Part shown: in pieces, positions 45,944 to 54,443 of the stretch | How the letters are laid out: every line of letters starts with the position of its first letter | How positions within the stretch are numbered: position 1 is the stretch's first letter | DNA from: Paenibacillus thalictri | GTDB taxonomy: Bacteria > Bacillota > Bacilli > Paenibacillales > NBRC-103111 | Assembly (NCBI RefSeq): GCF_004307995.1 | Contig: NZ_SIRE01000007.1 | Coordinates: 124,001-188,000, forward strand | Length of the DNA: 64,000 nt | Reading direction: 5' to 3' | Made by a program: the position numbers and the translations under genes | The notes under the pieces: model-generated | Told to the model about the DNA's origin: nothing | The model's input: the letters and a program-made list of their open reading frames with translations, nothing else | Databases searched by the model: none

Positions 45944-46783
45944 TTGTCCATGAGCAGATCGTCGAGGATATTGCTGCACGCCTTCATTATCGCCGGATGT
46001 CTTGTTATGATTTACCCGCTGCTGTGGATGTTTGTCAGCTCGTTTAAGGACAACACGGAAATATTCCGCAATACATCGCTTATTCCCGAGGCGGTTACCT
46101 TTGACAATTACATCGAAGGCTGGAGGGGGCTTTCGGGATACACCTTCGGCACCTTTTTTATCAATACGTTTTATCTCGTCGCGCTTTGTATCATAGGCAA
46201 CTTGATTTCCTGTTCGATGGCCGCTTATGCGTTCGCCCGCCTGCAGTTTTTTATGCGCAAACTGTTTTTTGCCGTCATGCTGACAACGCTGATGCTGCCG
46301 TTTCACGTTACGGTTATTCCGCAGTACATTATGTTTAACAAGCTTGGATGGATCAACAGCTATTTGCCTTTGGTGCTGCCGAAATTTCTCGGAGTCGAAG
46401 CGTTTTTCATCTTCCTGATCGTGCAGTTTATCCGCTCTTTGCCGCGAGAGCTGGACCAAGCTGCGGAAATTGACGGCTGCGGGCCGATCAAGATGTACTG
46501 GTACCTGATCATTCCGCTGACGGTGCCGGCTTTGATGACAACTTCGATTTTTACGTTTATATGGACATACAACGATTTTTTCAGCCAACTGCTGTATATC
46601 AGCGATATCAAAATGTTCCCGATTGCGCTGGCGCTCCGGATGTTCACCGACTCCATGGGCCGCAATTCGTGGGGGTCGCTGTTTGCAATGTCAATTTTGT
46701 CGCTGGTGCCCGTGTTTGCAATGTTTATTTTTTTCCAGCGGTATTTGATCGAGGGGATTTCGACGGGCAGCTTGAAGGGGTAA
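45944..46783 (+). CDS. Sugar ABC transporter permease (MalG/UgpE type)
   Basis: A 279-residue permease with MIYPLLWMFVSSFKDNTEIF in the first loop and the EAA loop SLPRELDQAAEIDGCGPIKM. The typical end QRYLIEGISTGSLKG identifies the MalG-type partner. Start TTG 45944 or ATG 45950, both behind GAGGTGAT. Twelve bases separate it from the first permease. A terminator follows. Confidence 0.94.
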   Translation: MSMSRSSRILLHAFIIAGCLVMIYPLLWMFVSSFKDNTEIFRNTSLIPEAVTFDNYIEGWRGLSGYTFGTFFINTFYLVALCIIGNLISCSMAAYAFARLQFFMRKLFFAVMLTTLMLPFHVTVIPQYIMFNKLGWINSYLPLVLPKFLGVEAFFIFLIVQFIRSLPRELDQAAEIDGCGPIKMYWYLIIPLTVPALMTTSIFTFIWTYNDFFSQLLYISDIKMFPIALALRMFTDSMGRNSWGSLFAMSILSLVPVFAMFIFFQRYLIEGISTGSLKG

Positions 46784-46825
46784 CATTACCCGCCGGAACA
46801 TGTTGTCATCAATAGAACCAAAGCG

Positions 46826-46856
46826 ATAAGAGCGTTGATCCGCTCTTATTTTTTTG
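46826..46856. terminator. Terminator after the sugar transporter operon
   Basis: ATAAGAGCG pairs with CGCTCTTAT around TTGATC, followed by six or more T. It may also serve the convergent TetR gene poorly. Confidence 0.88.
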
Positions 46857-46884
46857 TGCCCATACACGCCAAGCGCCAAGCGGT

Positions 46885-47454
46885 TTACCCGAGCAGTGAC
46901 AGATGAACTTCGATTGCTCGCTCGGCAAATGACCGTTCGGGCCGCGATTTCATCATTACGGTCAAGCCGATCAGCGCCACCACAAGCGTTTGAGCCACAG
47001 CTTTTGCATCCATACCGGCGCGAAGTTCGCCTGTTTGTACTCCCCTCTCAATCGCTTCTTGAAAAATCGCGCTCAAATACATCTGATGTTCTCTTGTAAT
47101 GATTTCAAATTTGGCGTCATGAGGTGCGAGTTCGACCATCGTATTGATGCAGAAGCAGCCCCGGTGGCCGTCTTCGGAAACGATGCTTTCAAAATAAGCG
47201 CGGAACGCGGCTTTAACCGATGTGTTTTTTTGAAAACGCGATCTGGCATTGGCGGCGTGCTGCTGATTGTATTTGCGCAAAGCGGCCTCAAACAGCTCCT
47301 TCTTATCTCCGAATGCCGAATAAATGCTTGGCCTCTGAATGCCCATAGCGGCCGTCAAGTCGCTTAAGCTCGCTGCCTCATAACCCTTCTCCCAAAATAA
47401 ATGCATGGCTGCCTCTAGTGCGTGCTGCTCATCAAATTCGCGGATTCGTCCCAT
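46885..47454 (-). CDS. TetR/AcrR-family regulator
   Basis: A 189-residue TetR-type repressor. The HTH lies at residues 25-45 (ASLSDLTAAMGIQRPSIYSA), after EAAMHLFWEKGY. The C-terminal ligand domain contains RGCFCINTMVELAPHD, as in repressors of the YxaF/LmrA-like branch that control drug or short-chain-metabolite exporters. ATG 47454 is preceded by AAAGGAGG. It is divergent from an MFS transporter with matching candidate operators at both promoters. Confidence 0.92.
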   Translation of the reverse strand: MGRIREFDEQHALEAAMHLFWEKGYEAASLSDLTAAMGIQRPSIYSAFGDKKELFEAALRKYNQQHAANARSRFQKNTSVKAAFRAYFESIVSEDGHRGCFCINTMVELAPHDAKFEIITREHQMYLSAIFQEAIERGVQTGELRAGMDAKAVAQTLVVALIGLTVMMKSRPERSFAERAIEVHLSLLG

Positions 47455-47483
47455 TAGGTTGCCTCCTTTTTCAAACATTTTCG

Positions 47484-47594
47484 TATCGATCAGTATTGAA
47501 AATATTTTACTTTAATAATACGGATTTTGTCAATTCCATTGACATCATAGCAATTTATAGATATATTTTCTTAAAAATAACATACTGATTGGTA
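47484..47594. promoter_or_regulatory. Divergent tetR/MFS promoters with paired 13-bp operators
   Basis: Plus strand: TTGACA at 47539-47544, spacer 17, TATATT at 47562-47567 (towards the MFS gene). Minus strand: TTGACA at 47533-47528, spacer 18, TAAAAT at 47509-47504 (towards tetR). A 13-base motif ATACTGATYGRTA occurs in the minus orientation at 47496-47484 and in the plus orientation at 47582-47594, each downstream of one -10 box. This is a good candidate for co-repression by the TetR protein. Confidence 0.72.
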
Positions 47595-47637
47595 AATAAT
47601 TAGGTGTAATTTTTTTATTTTGGAGGAGAGTGAGCCT

Positions 47638-48942
47638 ATGTTGAAGCCGGAAATTGAACGTGAAACCTGCGAACGGCCAAGAGATCAGCTTACCTGCGCA
47701 GATGTTGCCAAAAAGGAGAAACCCATGCAGCCCCCAAACTTCACGCAAGAAGCCGTTGCGGAACAGGCGGCAGGGCTGCCTCGCTCCATTGCGCTTTTGT
47801 TTGCCGTCGCTTGCGGGCTTGCCGTCGCCAACATGTATTACGCGCATCCGCTGCTAGAAGCAATTGCCGGTGAATTCGCCATCGGCCGCGCTTATGTGGG
47901 CATTATCGTTACCGCCGGGCAGATTTGTTACGCTATCGGGTTATTGCTGCTGGTGCCCTTGGGGGACTTGTTCGACCGCAGAAAGCTTGTTGCCGGTATG
48001 ATGGTATCTTCGGTGTTCGGATTGCTTGCGGTCGGGGCAGCGCCTAACGCAGCCGTATTGCTCGCGGGAATGGCCGCTGTTGGGTTGTTTGCCGTCGTCG
48101 TGCAGGCGCTTGTCGCCTTTGCGGCAGATTTGGCGCCGCCGGAGGCGCGCGGCCGTGCGATCGGGACGGTGACCAGCGGTGTTGTCATAGGTATTTTGCT
48201 GGCGCGTGTTTATGCCGGAATGTTGTCCGAACTTGCCGGCTGGCGTACGGTCTATTTAGTTTCTGCGGCATTGATGTTGTGTATGGCCGGCGTGCTGCTC
48301 AAGGTGCTGCCGCGCCGTACAATACGGGCGCAAGCGGCTGTATCGTATACGCGGCTGGTGCGGTCTTTGTTTGTTTTGTTCGCCGAGGAACCTCAATTGC
48401 GCATCCGCGCCGTGCTTTGCCTGCTGATTTTCACTGCGTTCAGCATATTGTGGACCTCCATGGTGCTGCCGCTCAGCGCGCCGCCGTATTCGCTGTCGCG
48501 GACGGCGATTGGGCTGTTTGGCCTTGCCGGTGCGGCGGGAGCCTTTGCCGCGGCAAAAGCCGGGCGTCTGGCCGACCGTGGATTGGGTCGGCGTACAACC
48601 GGCTGGGCACTAATCCTTCTGTTGGGCTCATGGCTGCTTATCGGCCAACTCGGGCATTCGCTGCCGTCGCTTGTCGCCGGGGTGATCGTTCTGGACCTCG
48701 CCGTTCAAGCGGTGCACGTAACGAACCAGAGCGCGATTTTGGCGCTGCGTCCGGAGGCGCGCAGCCGTTTGACGGCGGGTTATATGATGTTTTATTCAAT
48801 TGGCAGCGCCGCGGGTTCGATTGCTTCGACGATGGTGTATGCGCGGTGGGGCTGGAGCGGCGTTTGCCTGCTGGGCGCTTCGGTGAGCGCTGCGGCTCTG
48901 CTGTTTTGGGCGATTGCCGGGAGAAAGAGGCATGCGGCTTGA
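47638..48942 (+). CDS. MFS transporter
   Basis: A 434-residue major facilitator with twelve predicted helices. Seen: VANMYYAHPLLEAIAGEF in helix 1, the A-motif GDLFDRRKLVAG between helices 2 and 3 and RGRAIGTVTSGVVIGIL. It resembles the YgaY/YbcL-like drug/H+ antiporter branch. Two starts have strong ribosome sites: ATG 47638 (GGAGGAG) and in-frame ATG 47725 (AAAAGGAG). The second gives a normal 405-residue protein; the first adds a soluble 29-residue extension. Probably an efflux pump repressed by the divergent TetR protein; substrate unknown. Confidence 0.9.
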   Translation: MLKPEIERETCERPRDQLTCADVAKKEKPMQPPNFTQEAVAEQAAGLPRSIALLFAVACGLAVANMYYAHPLLEAIAGEFAIGRAYVGIIVTAGQICYAIGLLLLVPLGDLFDRRKLVAGMMVSSVFGLLAVGAAPNAAVLLAGMAAVGLFAVVVQALVAFAADLAPPEARGRAIGTVTSGVVIGILLARVYAGMLSELAGWRTVYLVSAALMLCMAGVLLKVLPRRTIRAQAAVSYTRLVRSLFVLFAEEPQLRIRAVLCLLIFTAFSILWTSMVLPLSAPPYSLSRTAIGLFGLAGAAGAFAAAKAGRLADRGLGRRTTGWALILLLGSWLLIGQLGHSLPSLVAGVIVLDLAVQAVHVTNQSAILALRPEARSRLTAGYMMFYSIGSAAGSIASTMVYARWGWSGVCLLGASVSAAALLFWAIAGRKRHAA

Positions 48943-48989
48943 GCGGCAACTTCCGTTTGCCAACCAGAACCCCTTGAGGTAAACTGCTG

Positions 48990-51900
48990 TTGAGTCTTAC
49001 GATTCGGAAATCAAACGGCTATTCCAGGCGATGGTGGTGGATCATGCTTCAAAGCAGGCGAATCCGGTTTGCCTTTTTATTTGCCATTGTACTTGCATTG
49101 TCCGCCGCTTTGGCTCTGCCGGTCTATTGGCTCTCTCCCGATAAGGCGGAGCCGGCGGCGAAAGACGGTGTGTTGGATTTGCGCGGCTGGAGTCTGGATA
49201 CGGACGGAACGGTGCGCCTTAACGGCATATGGTCGTTGTACCGGGAGCGGCTGCTTTCATCCGCAGACGGTGGAGCGGCCGGGCCTGAGCTGTTGGCGAA
49301 AGTGCCCGGCGTATGGACCGGCTACGGCATGCCGGGCCGCGATTATGCGACATATCGTCTTCAAGTGCTCATGTCGGAGACTGTCGGACCACTCGCCTTG
49401 CACATTCCCGCCATTGCGCCGGCTTACAAAGTTGTCATCAACGGGCGTGTCGTCGCCGCAACGGGGGAGATTGCCGCCGACGGCTCGCAAGTCCATGCCG
49501 CTTATGCGCCGAAAACGGTCGCATTCGATCCTCCGGGCAAGGAATTTGAGCTGTTTGTGCAAGTCGCCAACGGCATTTATCCGCAAGGCGGGATCTGGTA
49601 CAGCATGACGCTTGGCACCGAACGCGACATGCTGAACATGAAGCAGCGGCAATGGATGATCGATATGGCGGTGTTTGGCGGCGGGGCGCTGCTTGGCTTG
49701 TATCAAATGATGGTGTTTTTGCTGCGTCACGCAGAGCGGTCGACGTTGTATTTCGGCGTCTGCTGTTTGCTTGGCGCCGTCCGCCAATGGGTTGTGGGCG
49801 GTATCTATCTTGTCGACATTTTTCCGGCCGTGGACATTGGGCTGATCATTCGCCTTGAGTATTTGACTTATTACGGCGGCATTACGATGGCTCTGCTGTT
49901 CGTGAGGGAACTGTTCCCTCAGGAATTTAACCGCTCCCTTATCAAAACGCTCGCTTGGATCGGTTGCGCTTTCATCGGCACGGTTGTGCTGCTTCCGGCC
50001 GAAATGTTCACATCGCTGCTGTGGGTTTACAAGCTGGTATCGCTTGTGTGCCTGGCTTATTTTATATACGGGTTTTCGCTGGCTTTATGGCGGGGGCGTG
50101 GCGGAGCGCTGTTGCAGCTTTTTGGCTGGCTTGTTTTTATGGCCGCGGCCGTTCACGATATTTTGTACAGCAACAGCCAAATTGTATGGATCGATCTGCA
50201 GCTTGTTCCTTACGGCTATATTTTGCTCGTCTTTATTGAAGCGATGGAGCTGGCTCGCCGGTTTACGAACGCCTTCCGCGTCATTGGGGCGATGTCCGAA
50301 GAATTGATGGCGATGAACCGGATGAAAGACGAATTTTTGGCCAACACATCACATGAGCTGAAGACGCCGCTGCATGGGATATTAAATCTGTCCCAGGCGC
50401 TGGCCGAAGAAAAATACGGACCGCTCAGCGGGATTCAGCGCGAGCAGCTGGGAGGCGTCGTTTCGGTTGCCCGCCGGCTGTCGAACCTGATCAACGATAT
50501 TTTGGATTTGTCCCGCTTGAAAAATAAAGGCATCCAGCTGCAGCCAAGATCCGTCGACATTCGTGCGGTCGTCACGGCGCAGCAGGAGGTGTTCCGCCAC
50601 TACATCGGCAGCAAGCCGGTCACGCTGCGGCTGGAATGGCCGGAGACGCTGCCTCATGCGTTTGCCGACGAAAGGCGGCTGCTGCAAATTTTGTACAATC
50701 TGATCGGCAATGCGATCAAATTTACTCCTGCCGGGGAGGTCAAGGTTTCGGCGCAGGCATCCGGACATATGCTGCATATCGCGGTTGCCGATACGGGCAT
50801 TGGAATCCCGGCGGAAAAACAAGAGATCATTTTTCAATCGTTCGAGCAGTTTGGCACGTCCGTGGCCCGGGAGTACGGGGGAGCGGGGCTTGGCCTGGGC
50901 ATCGCCAGGCAGCTGGTGGAGCTTCACGGCGGGACCATCTCGGTTGCGTCGGAGTTTGGCAAAGGTTCGGTTTTTACGTTTACGCTTCCCGTCAGTGAGG
51001 AAAGCGGCGACCAAACCGCCGAATTTCGGCCGGCGGCGGACGATGGCGCGGCAGCGGCGCGGCTGCCCGCGGAATGGCCGAAGACTGCGGCGGAAACACG
51101 TGTTCCGGGGCTTACCGCCAATCCGGAACAGGGGATATTGGCCGTCGACGACGATCCGGTTAATTTGCGCGTCATTATGGCCGCTTTAAAAGACGAACCT
51201 TACGAGGTATTTACGGCGTCGGGCGGAGAAGAGGCGCTTGCACTGCTGAGCAGCGGCCGTTGTCCTGTCGGGCTTGTGATATTGGATGTCATGATGCCCG
51301 GATTGTCGGGATACGAGACGTGCCGGGCAATTCGCCAAACGCATGCGCTTTCCGAGCTGCCGGTGCTGCTGACGACGGTGCGCAGCGAACCGGAAGATGT
51401 GATGTTTGGATTCGAGGCGGGTGCCAACGACTTCCTGACTAAGCCGTTTCATCCATATGAGCTGCGGGCCAGAGCGCAAACGCTGCTGCAGATGAAGCGT
51501 TCCGCGGAGGAGGCGGTCCGTTCGGAAATGGCATTTCTTCAGGCGCAGATCAAGCCGCATTTTTTATACAACGCCTTAAATACGATCGTCACTTTTTCCT
51601 TGGAGGAGCCGCAGACCGCACACAATTTGCTGCTGCAGCTGAGCAGATACTTGCGGGGCAGCTTCGATTTCAAAAATAAAGAACGGCTTGTTCCGCTGCG
51701 CAAAGAGCTGGAGCTGACGGACGCTTATCTGCGCATCGAGCAAGCCCGGTTCGGAAAACGGCTGCGCATTCGCATCGAGGTGGACGACAGCGCCGATTGC
51801 TTGCTCCCGCCGCTGTCGATACAACCGTTGGTGGAAAATGCCGTAAGGCACGGCGTCACGAGGAAAGACGAAGGCGGCACCGTGACCGTAACCGTTCGCA

Positions 51901-52142
51901 AGGACGGCGAAGACACGGTGATTGCCGTGGAAGACGACGGGGTCGGCATTGCGGCGCCCCATGAGGACCTGCTTGCGCAGGAAGCCGGACGGGAAGGAGG
52001 AGTCGGGCTGAAAAACATTCATCAGCGGCTGCTTCGTTTGTATGGCAAAGGGCTGGACATCAGCAGCGGGGCTGCCGGCACCCGAATAACGGTACGCATT
52101 CCGCCTGCCGCGGGCAAGGAATGGAGGAGGGAACGATCTTGA
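48990..52142 (+). CDS. Hybrid sensor histidine kinase with 7TM-DISM sensor and two kinase modules
   Basis: A 1050-residue membrane kinase. Order: signal/TM segment (residues 20-45), a jelly-roll extracellular domain (about 60-205, DISM type), seven helices (about 215-415), HisKA with ANTSHELKTPLHGILNLS (His near 453), an HATPase (LGLGIARQLVELHGGTI), a receiver domain (VDDDPVNLRVIM; Asp in LDVMMPGLSGYE near 765), then a second, LytS-like kinase: QIKPHFLYNALNTIV (His near 854) and HATPase (QPLVENAVRHG). Start TTG 48990 behind GAGGT; ATG 49044 is possible. Its stop overlaps the response-regulator start. Ligand unknown; DISM domains often bind carbohydrates. Confidence 0.92.
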   Translation: MSLTIRKSNGYSRRWWWIMLQSRRIRFAFLFAIVLALSAALALPVYWLSPDKAEPAAKDGVLDLRGWSLDTDGTVRLNGIWSLYRERLLSSADGGAAGPELLAKVPGVWTGYGMPGRDYATYRLQVLMSETVGPLALHIPAIAPAYKVVINGRVVAATGEIAADGSQVHAAYAPKTVAFDPPGKEFELFVQVANGIYPQGGIWYSMTLGTERDMLNMKQRQWMIDMAVFGGGALLGLYQMMVFLLRHAERSTLYFGVCCLLGAVRQWVVGGIYLVDIFPAVDIGLIIRLEYLTYYGGITMALLFVRELFPQEFNRSLIKTLAWIGCAFIGTVVLLPAEMFTSLLWVYKLVSLVCLAYFIYGFSLALWRGRGGALLQLFGWLVFMAAAVHDILYSNSQIVWIDLQLVPYGYILLVFIEAMELARRFTNAFRVIGAMSEELMAMNRMKDEFLANTSHELKTPLHGILNLSQALAEEKYGPLSGIQREQLGGVVSVARRLSNLINDILDLSRLKNKGIQLQPRSVDIRAVVTAQQEVFRHYIGSKPVTLRLEWPETLPHAFADERRLLQILYNLIGNAIKFTPAGEVKVSAQASGHMLHIAVADTGIGIPAEKQEIIFQSFEQFGTSVAREYGGAGLGLGIARQLVELHGGTISVASEFGKGSVFTFTLPVSEESGDQTAEFRPAADDGAAAARLPAEWPKTAAETRVPGLTANPEQGILAVDDDPVNLRVIMAALKDEPYEVFTASGGEEALALLSSGRCPVGLVILDVMMPGLSGYETCRAIRQTHALSELPVLLTTVRSEPEDVMFGFEAGANDFLTKPFHPYELRARAQTLLQMKRSAEEAVRSEMAFLQAQIKPHFLYNALNTIVTFSLEEPQTAHNLLLQLSRYLRGSFDFKNKERLVPLRKELELTDAYLRIEQARFGKRLRIRIEVDDSADCLLPPLSIQPLVENAVRHGVTRKDEGGTVTVTVRKDGEDTVIAVEDDGVGIAAPHEDLLAQEAGREGGVGLKNIHQRLLRLYGKGLDISSGAAGTRITVRIPPAAGKEWRRERS

Positions 52143-53266
52143 TTCATGTCATTGCCGTAGACGATGAGCCGCCTGCCTTAAGAAGAGTGGGTGCGCTCCT
52201 GCAAACGTTCGACGAAGTCCAGGTCGCCGGCCTGTTCGAAAGCGGCCAGCTTTTTCTCGATCATGTGCTGACAATGCCCGGGCCGATTGATCTGGCGCTG
52301 CTCGATATGGAGCTGCCCGGTATGAACGGGCTGGAGCTGGCGCGCCGCCTGCGGGCTGTTCGTCCTGAAATCCAGATCGCTTTTTTGACGGCTTATGAGG
52401 AATATGCACGCGACGCTTTCGATGTAGAGGCTATCGACTATTTGCTCAAGCCGATCGCCAGAGAGGACCTCGCCCGGACACTGGACCGCTGCCAAAAGCG
52501 GAGCAGCCGCATCATGCAGCAAGCACAACCGGAACGCGGCATCTCCGTAAGCAGTTTCGGGCCTTTTTCCGTGACGACGGAAGCGGGGGAAACGGTGCGG
52601 TTCCGCAACTCGAAGAGCAGGGAGCTGCTCGCTTATTTGCATTATCATGGGGGAAGGCCTGTCAGCAAAGTCAAGATCATGGACGATTTGTGGTATGGCC
52701 GCGATGCGGCGCGGACACAAGTTAACCTGCACTCCACCGTCTATCAGCTGAGAAAAGATCTGGAGGCCGCGGGGTTGCCCCGCGTGCTGGAACAGTCGAA
52801 AACGGCGGGCGGCAGTTATCAGATAAGCTGGAACGTTGCGTTTGACGATCTTGCCGCATATGAGGAAGAGTGCCGGCTGTACCGGCAAACGTTATCGATC
52901 ACGCATGTGATGCGGGCGATTCAGTTATACGGAGACGGTTATTTGGAGGGCAGCGGTTACGGTTGGGCGGCGCCTCGTCAAGCGGAGCTTGAACTGGGGT
53001 ACGCCGGGCTGCTTGAGGTGATGGTGGATACCTATGTCAGGCAGAAGCGGTTTGATATTGCGCTGAAACCGCTGCAAAAGTGGGTCCGCCTGCAGCCGCT
53101 GGAAGTGCGGCTTCACGGCAAGATGATTGCCTTGCTGCTGCTTATGGACAGAGAGGCGGATGCGATTTCGTATCACAGGCTGGCGTTGGAGCTGCTCGAA
53201 CTGGAAGATACGCCGCATATGCTGGATTTGCCGGGTTTGCGCGTTGATCCGTTTGCGATGTTTTGA
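52139..53266 (+). CDS. Response regulator with SARP/BTAD-like output domain
   Basis: A 375-residue regulator. Receiver domain at residues 1-118: VIAVDDEPPALRR, phospho-Asp in LLDMELPGMNG near 55, and DYLLKPI. Then an OmpR-like winged helix (about 135-225; SKSRELLAYLHYHGGRPVSK, STVYQLRKDLEAAGLP) and a helical BTAD-type domain (about 235-355) as in SARP activators. TTG 52139 overlaps the kinase stop (TTGA) and follows GGAGGAGGG. This receiver plus SARP layout is the common partner of 7TM-DISM hybrid kinases in Paenibacillus-like genomes. Targets unknown. Confidence 0.9.
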   Translation: MIHVIAVDDEPPALRRVGALLQTFDEVQVAGLFESGQLFLDHVLTMPGPIDLALLDMELPGMNGLELARRLRAVRPEIQIAFLTAYEEYARDAFDVEAIDYLLKPIAREDLARTLDRCQKRSSRIMQQAQPERGISVSSFGPFSVTTEAGETVRFRNSKSRELLAYLHYHGGRPVSKVKIMDDLWYGRDAARTQVNLHSTVYQLRKDLEAAGLPRVLEQSKTAGGSYQISWNVAFDDLAAYEEECRLYRQTLSITHVMRAIQLYGDGYLEGSGYGWAAPRQAELELGYAGLLEVMVDTYVRQKRFDIALKPLQKWVRLQPLEVRLHGKMIALLLLMDREADAISYHRLALELLELEDTPHMLDLPGLRVDPFAMF

Positions 53267-53308
53267 GTTAAGTGGGCTTATTATGCATCTTAAGGAGGCG
53301 TATTTGCG

Positions 53309-53860
53309 ATGAAACCGATTCAGGCTGTGTTTGTGGACCGTGACGGCACTATTGGCGGGACCGGACGTTTTATTCACCCTAGGGACTTCACACCGTATCC
53401 CGGTTCGCTCGAAGCATTGCGTTTATTAAAAGATCGCGGCATTAAGATCTTTGCGCTGACGAATCAGCACAACATCACAAAAGGTATGGCGTCGGAAAAA
53501 GATTTTAGGGATGAATTTGAAGCCTGCGGTTTTAATGCTGCGTACATATGCCCGCATGAGCCGGATGATGGCTGCGAATGTCATAAACCGAAACCCGGCA
53601 TGCTTCTCAAAGCTTCGCAAGAACACGGCTTGGATCTTGCGCGATGTGCGGTAATTGGCGATGTAGGCTCAACGGATATGCTCGCGGCGGCGGCTGTCGG
53701 GGCCCAGAAAATTCTTGTTTTGACCGGTTGGGGTAAACCGTCCTTAGAAACTTACCGGGATAAATGGTACGATCAGGCGCCGCCCGATTATGTTGCTGAG
53801 AATCTTTTGGAGGCGGCACAATGGTTGATTAGCATGGGGGAAATGCCGGAACGCGCTTAA
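53309..53860 (+). CDS. HAD-IIIA-family phosphatase
   Basis: A 183-residue HAD hydrolase of the histidinol-phosphatase/GmhB type. Catalytic motif FVDRDGTIGG at residues 8-17, motif II in FALTNQHNI, CHKPKPGMLL with the catalytic Lys, and motif IV in VIGDVGSTDMLAA. A zinc-like CPHEPDDGCECH cluster resembles GmhB. It dephosphorylates a small sugar or amino-alcohol phosphate. AAGGAGG precedes the ATG; probably its own unit. Confidence 0.9.
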   Translation: MKPIQAVFVDRDGTIGGTGRFIHPRDFTPYPGSLEALRLLKDRGIKIFALTNQHNITKGMASEKDFRDEFEACGFNAAYICPHEPDDGCECHKPKPGMLLKASQEHGLDLARCAVIGDVGSTDMLAAAAVGAQKILVLTGWGKPSLETYRDKWYDQAPPDYVAENLLEAAQWLISMGEMPERA

Positions 53861-53885
53861 TCTGGTGGTGTTTCCGTGAAGATTA

Positions 53886-54158
53886 GCTCATTTGTTCATT
53901 CGCAGCCGCGACGGAGGCCACTTATGGACGGTTCCGCACTATGCGGAGTTGCTGTTCGCGACGATCCGGCGGTGTGTATGTGTTACCCCGATTTTATCAA
54001 GGATGGCGGGCGGCATTTTATTGCCGAGACGCAAAAAAACGGTTGCCCGCGTTCATGAAATCCACTCCCAATTGCTGGAGGCCATGTGGAACCAGCATCA
54101 GAATAACAGCGCGGCCACGCGCAGGCCGAGACCGCTTGCCGGTACGGCCTTTATTTAA
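53886..54158 (+). pseudogene. Decayed sialidase-like (BNR-repeat) gene fragment
   Basis: Three fragments in different frames read as one protein. Frame of 53886 gives FIRSRDGGHLWTVPHYAELL, an Asp-box-type BNR motif (S-x-D-G-G-x-x-W). Frame of 53876 then gives YPDFIKDGGRHFIAETQK. After seven A at 54033-54039, the first frame resumes as TVARVHEIHSQLLEAMWNQH. Removing one A restores ETQKTVARVHEI. The 5' part is missing and a second shift lies near 53955-53975. It resembles the end of an exo-sialidase-like or BNR-repeat enzyme. Almost certainly non-functional, unless the A-run is a sequencing error. Confidence 0.65.
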
Positions 54159-54443
54159 ATCCGTCTGCCTGGCTGGTGGCTGAATCCGCACGTATCCTGT
54201 TCTGTCATCCGAACCACACGTGTATAATGACTCATCTCACAAATTTCCACAAATTACCATAAATAAAATACAGCAATATCAAGGTTCCCCTTTACGCTTC
54301 ACAAATGTTCAGAATCTGTTTAGAGCGGATGTGTATAATGAAGCACGTGAAAGTTTCAATCGATAGATCGGAGGATGAGAGCAAGAGGTATGATGGTTGA
54401 ATCAGAAGTTTACTGAAGTCAATAAGTAAAGGGGAATCTATGA
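54159..54443 (+). promoter_or_regulatory. Upstream region of the cohesin/dockerin operon
   Basis: No gene. TGTATAATGA occurs twice (from 54221 and 54332), each containing a perfect TATAAT. No strong -35 accompanies either, so they are possible tandem promoters needing an activator or using other contacts. The stretch is AT-richer than its surroundings. Confidence 0.4.

Noticed and set aside
45122-46588. 488-codon open frame on the minus strand
   Set aside because: Antisense shadow of two membrane permease genes; extremely Arg/Gln/His-rich, no domain and no start signal.
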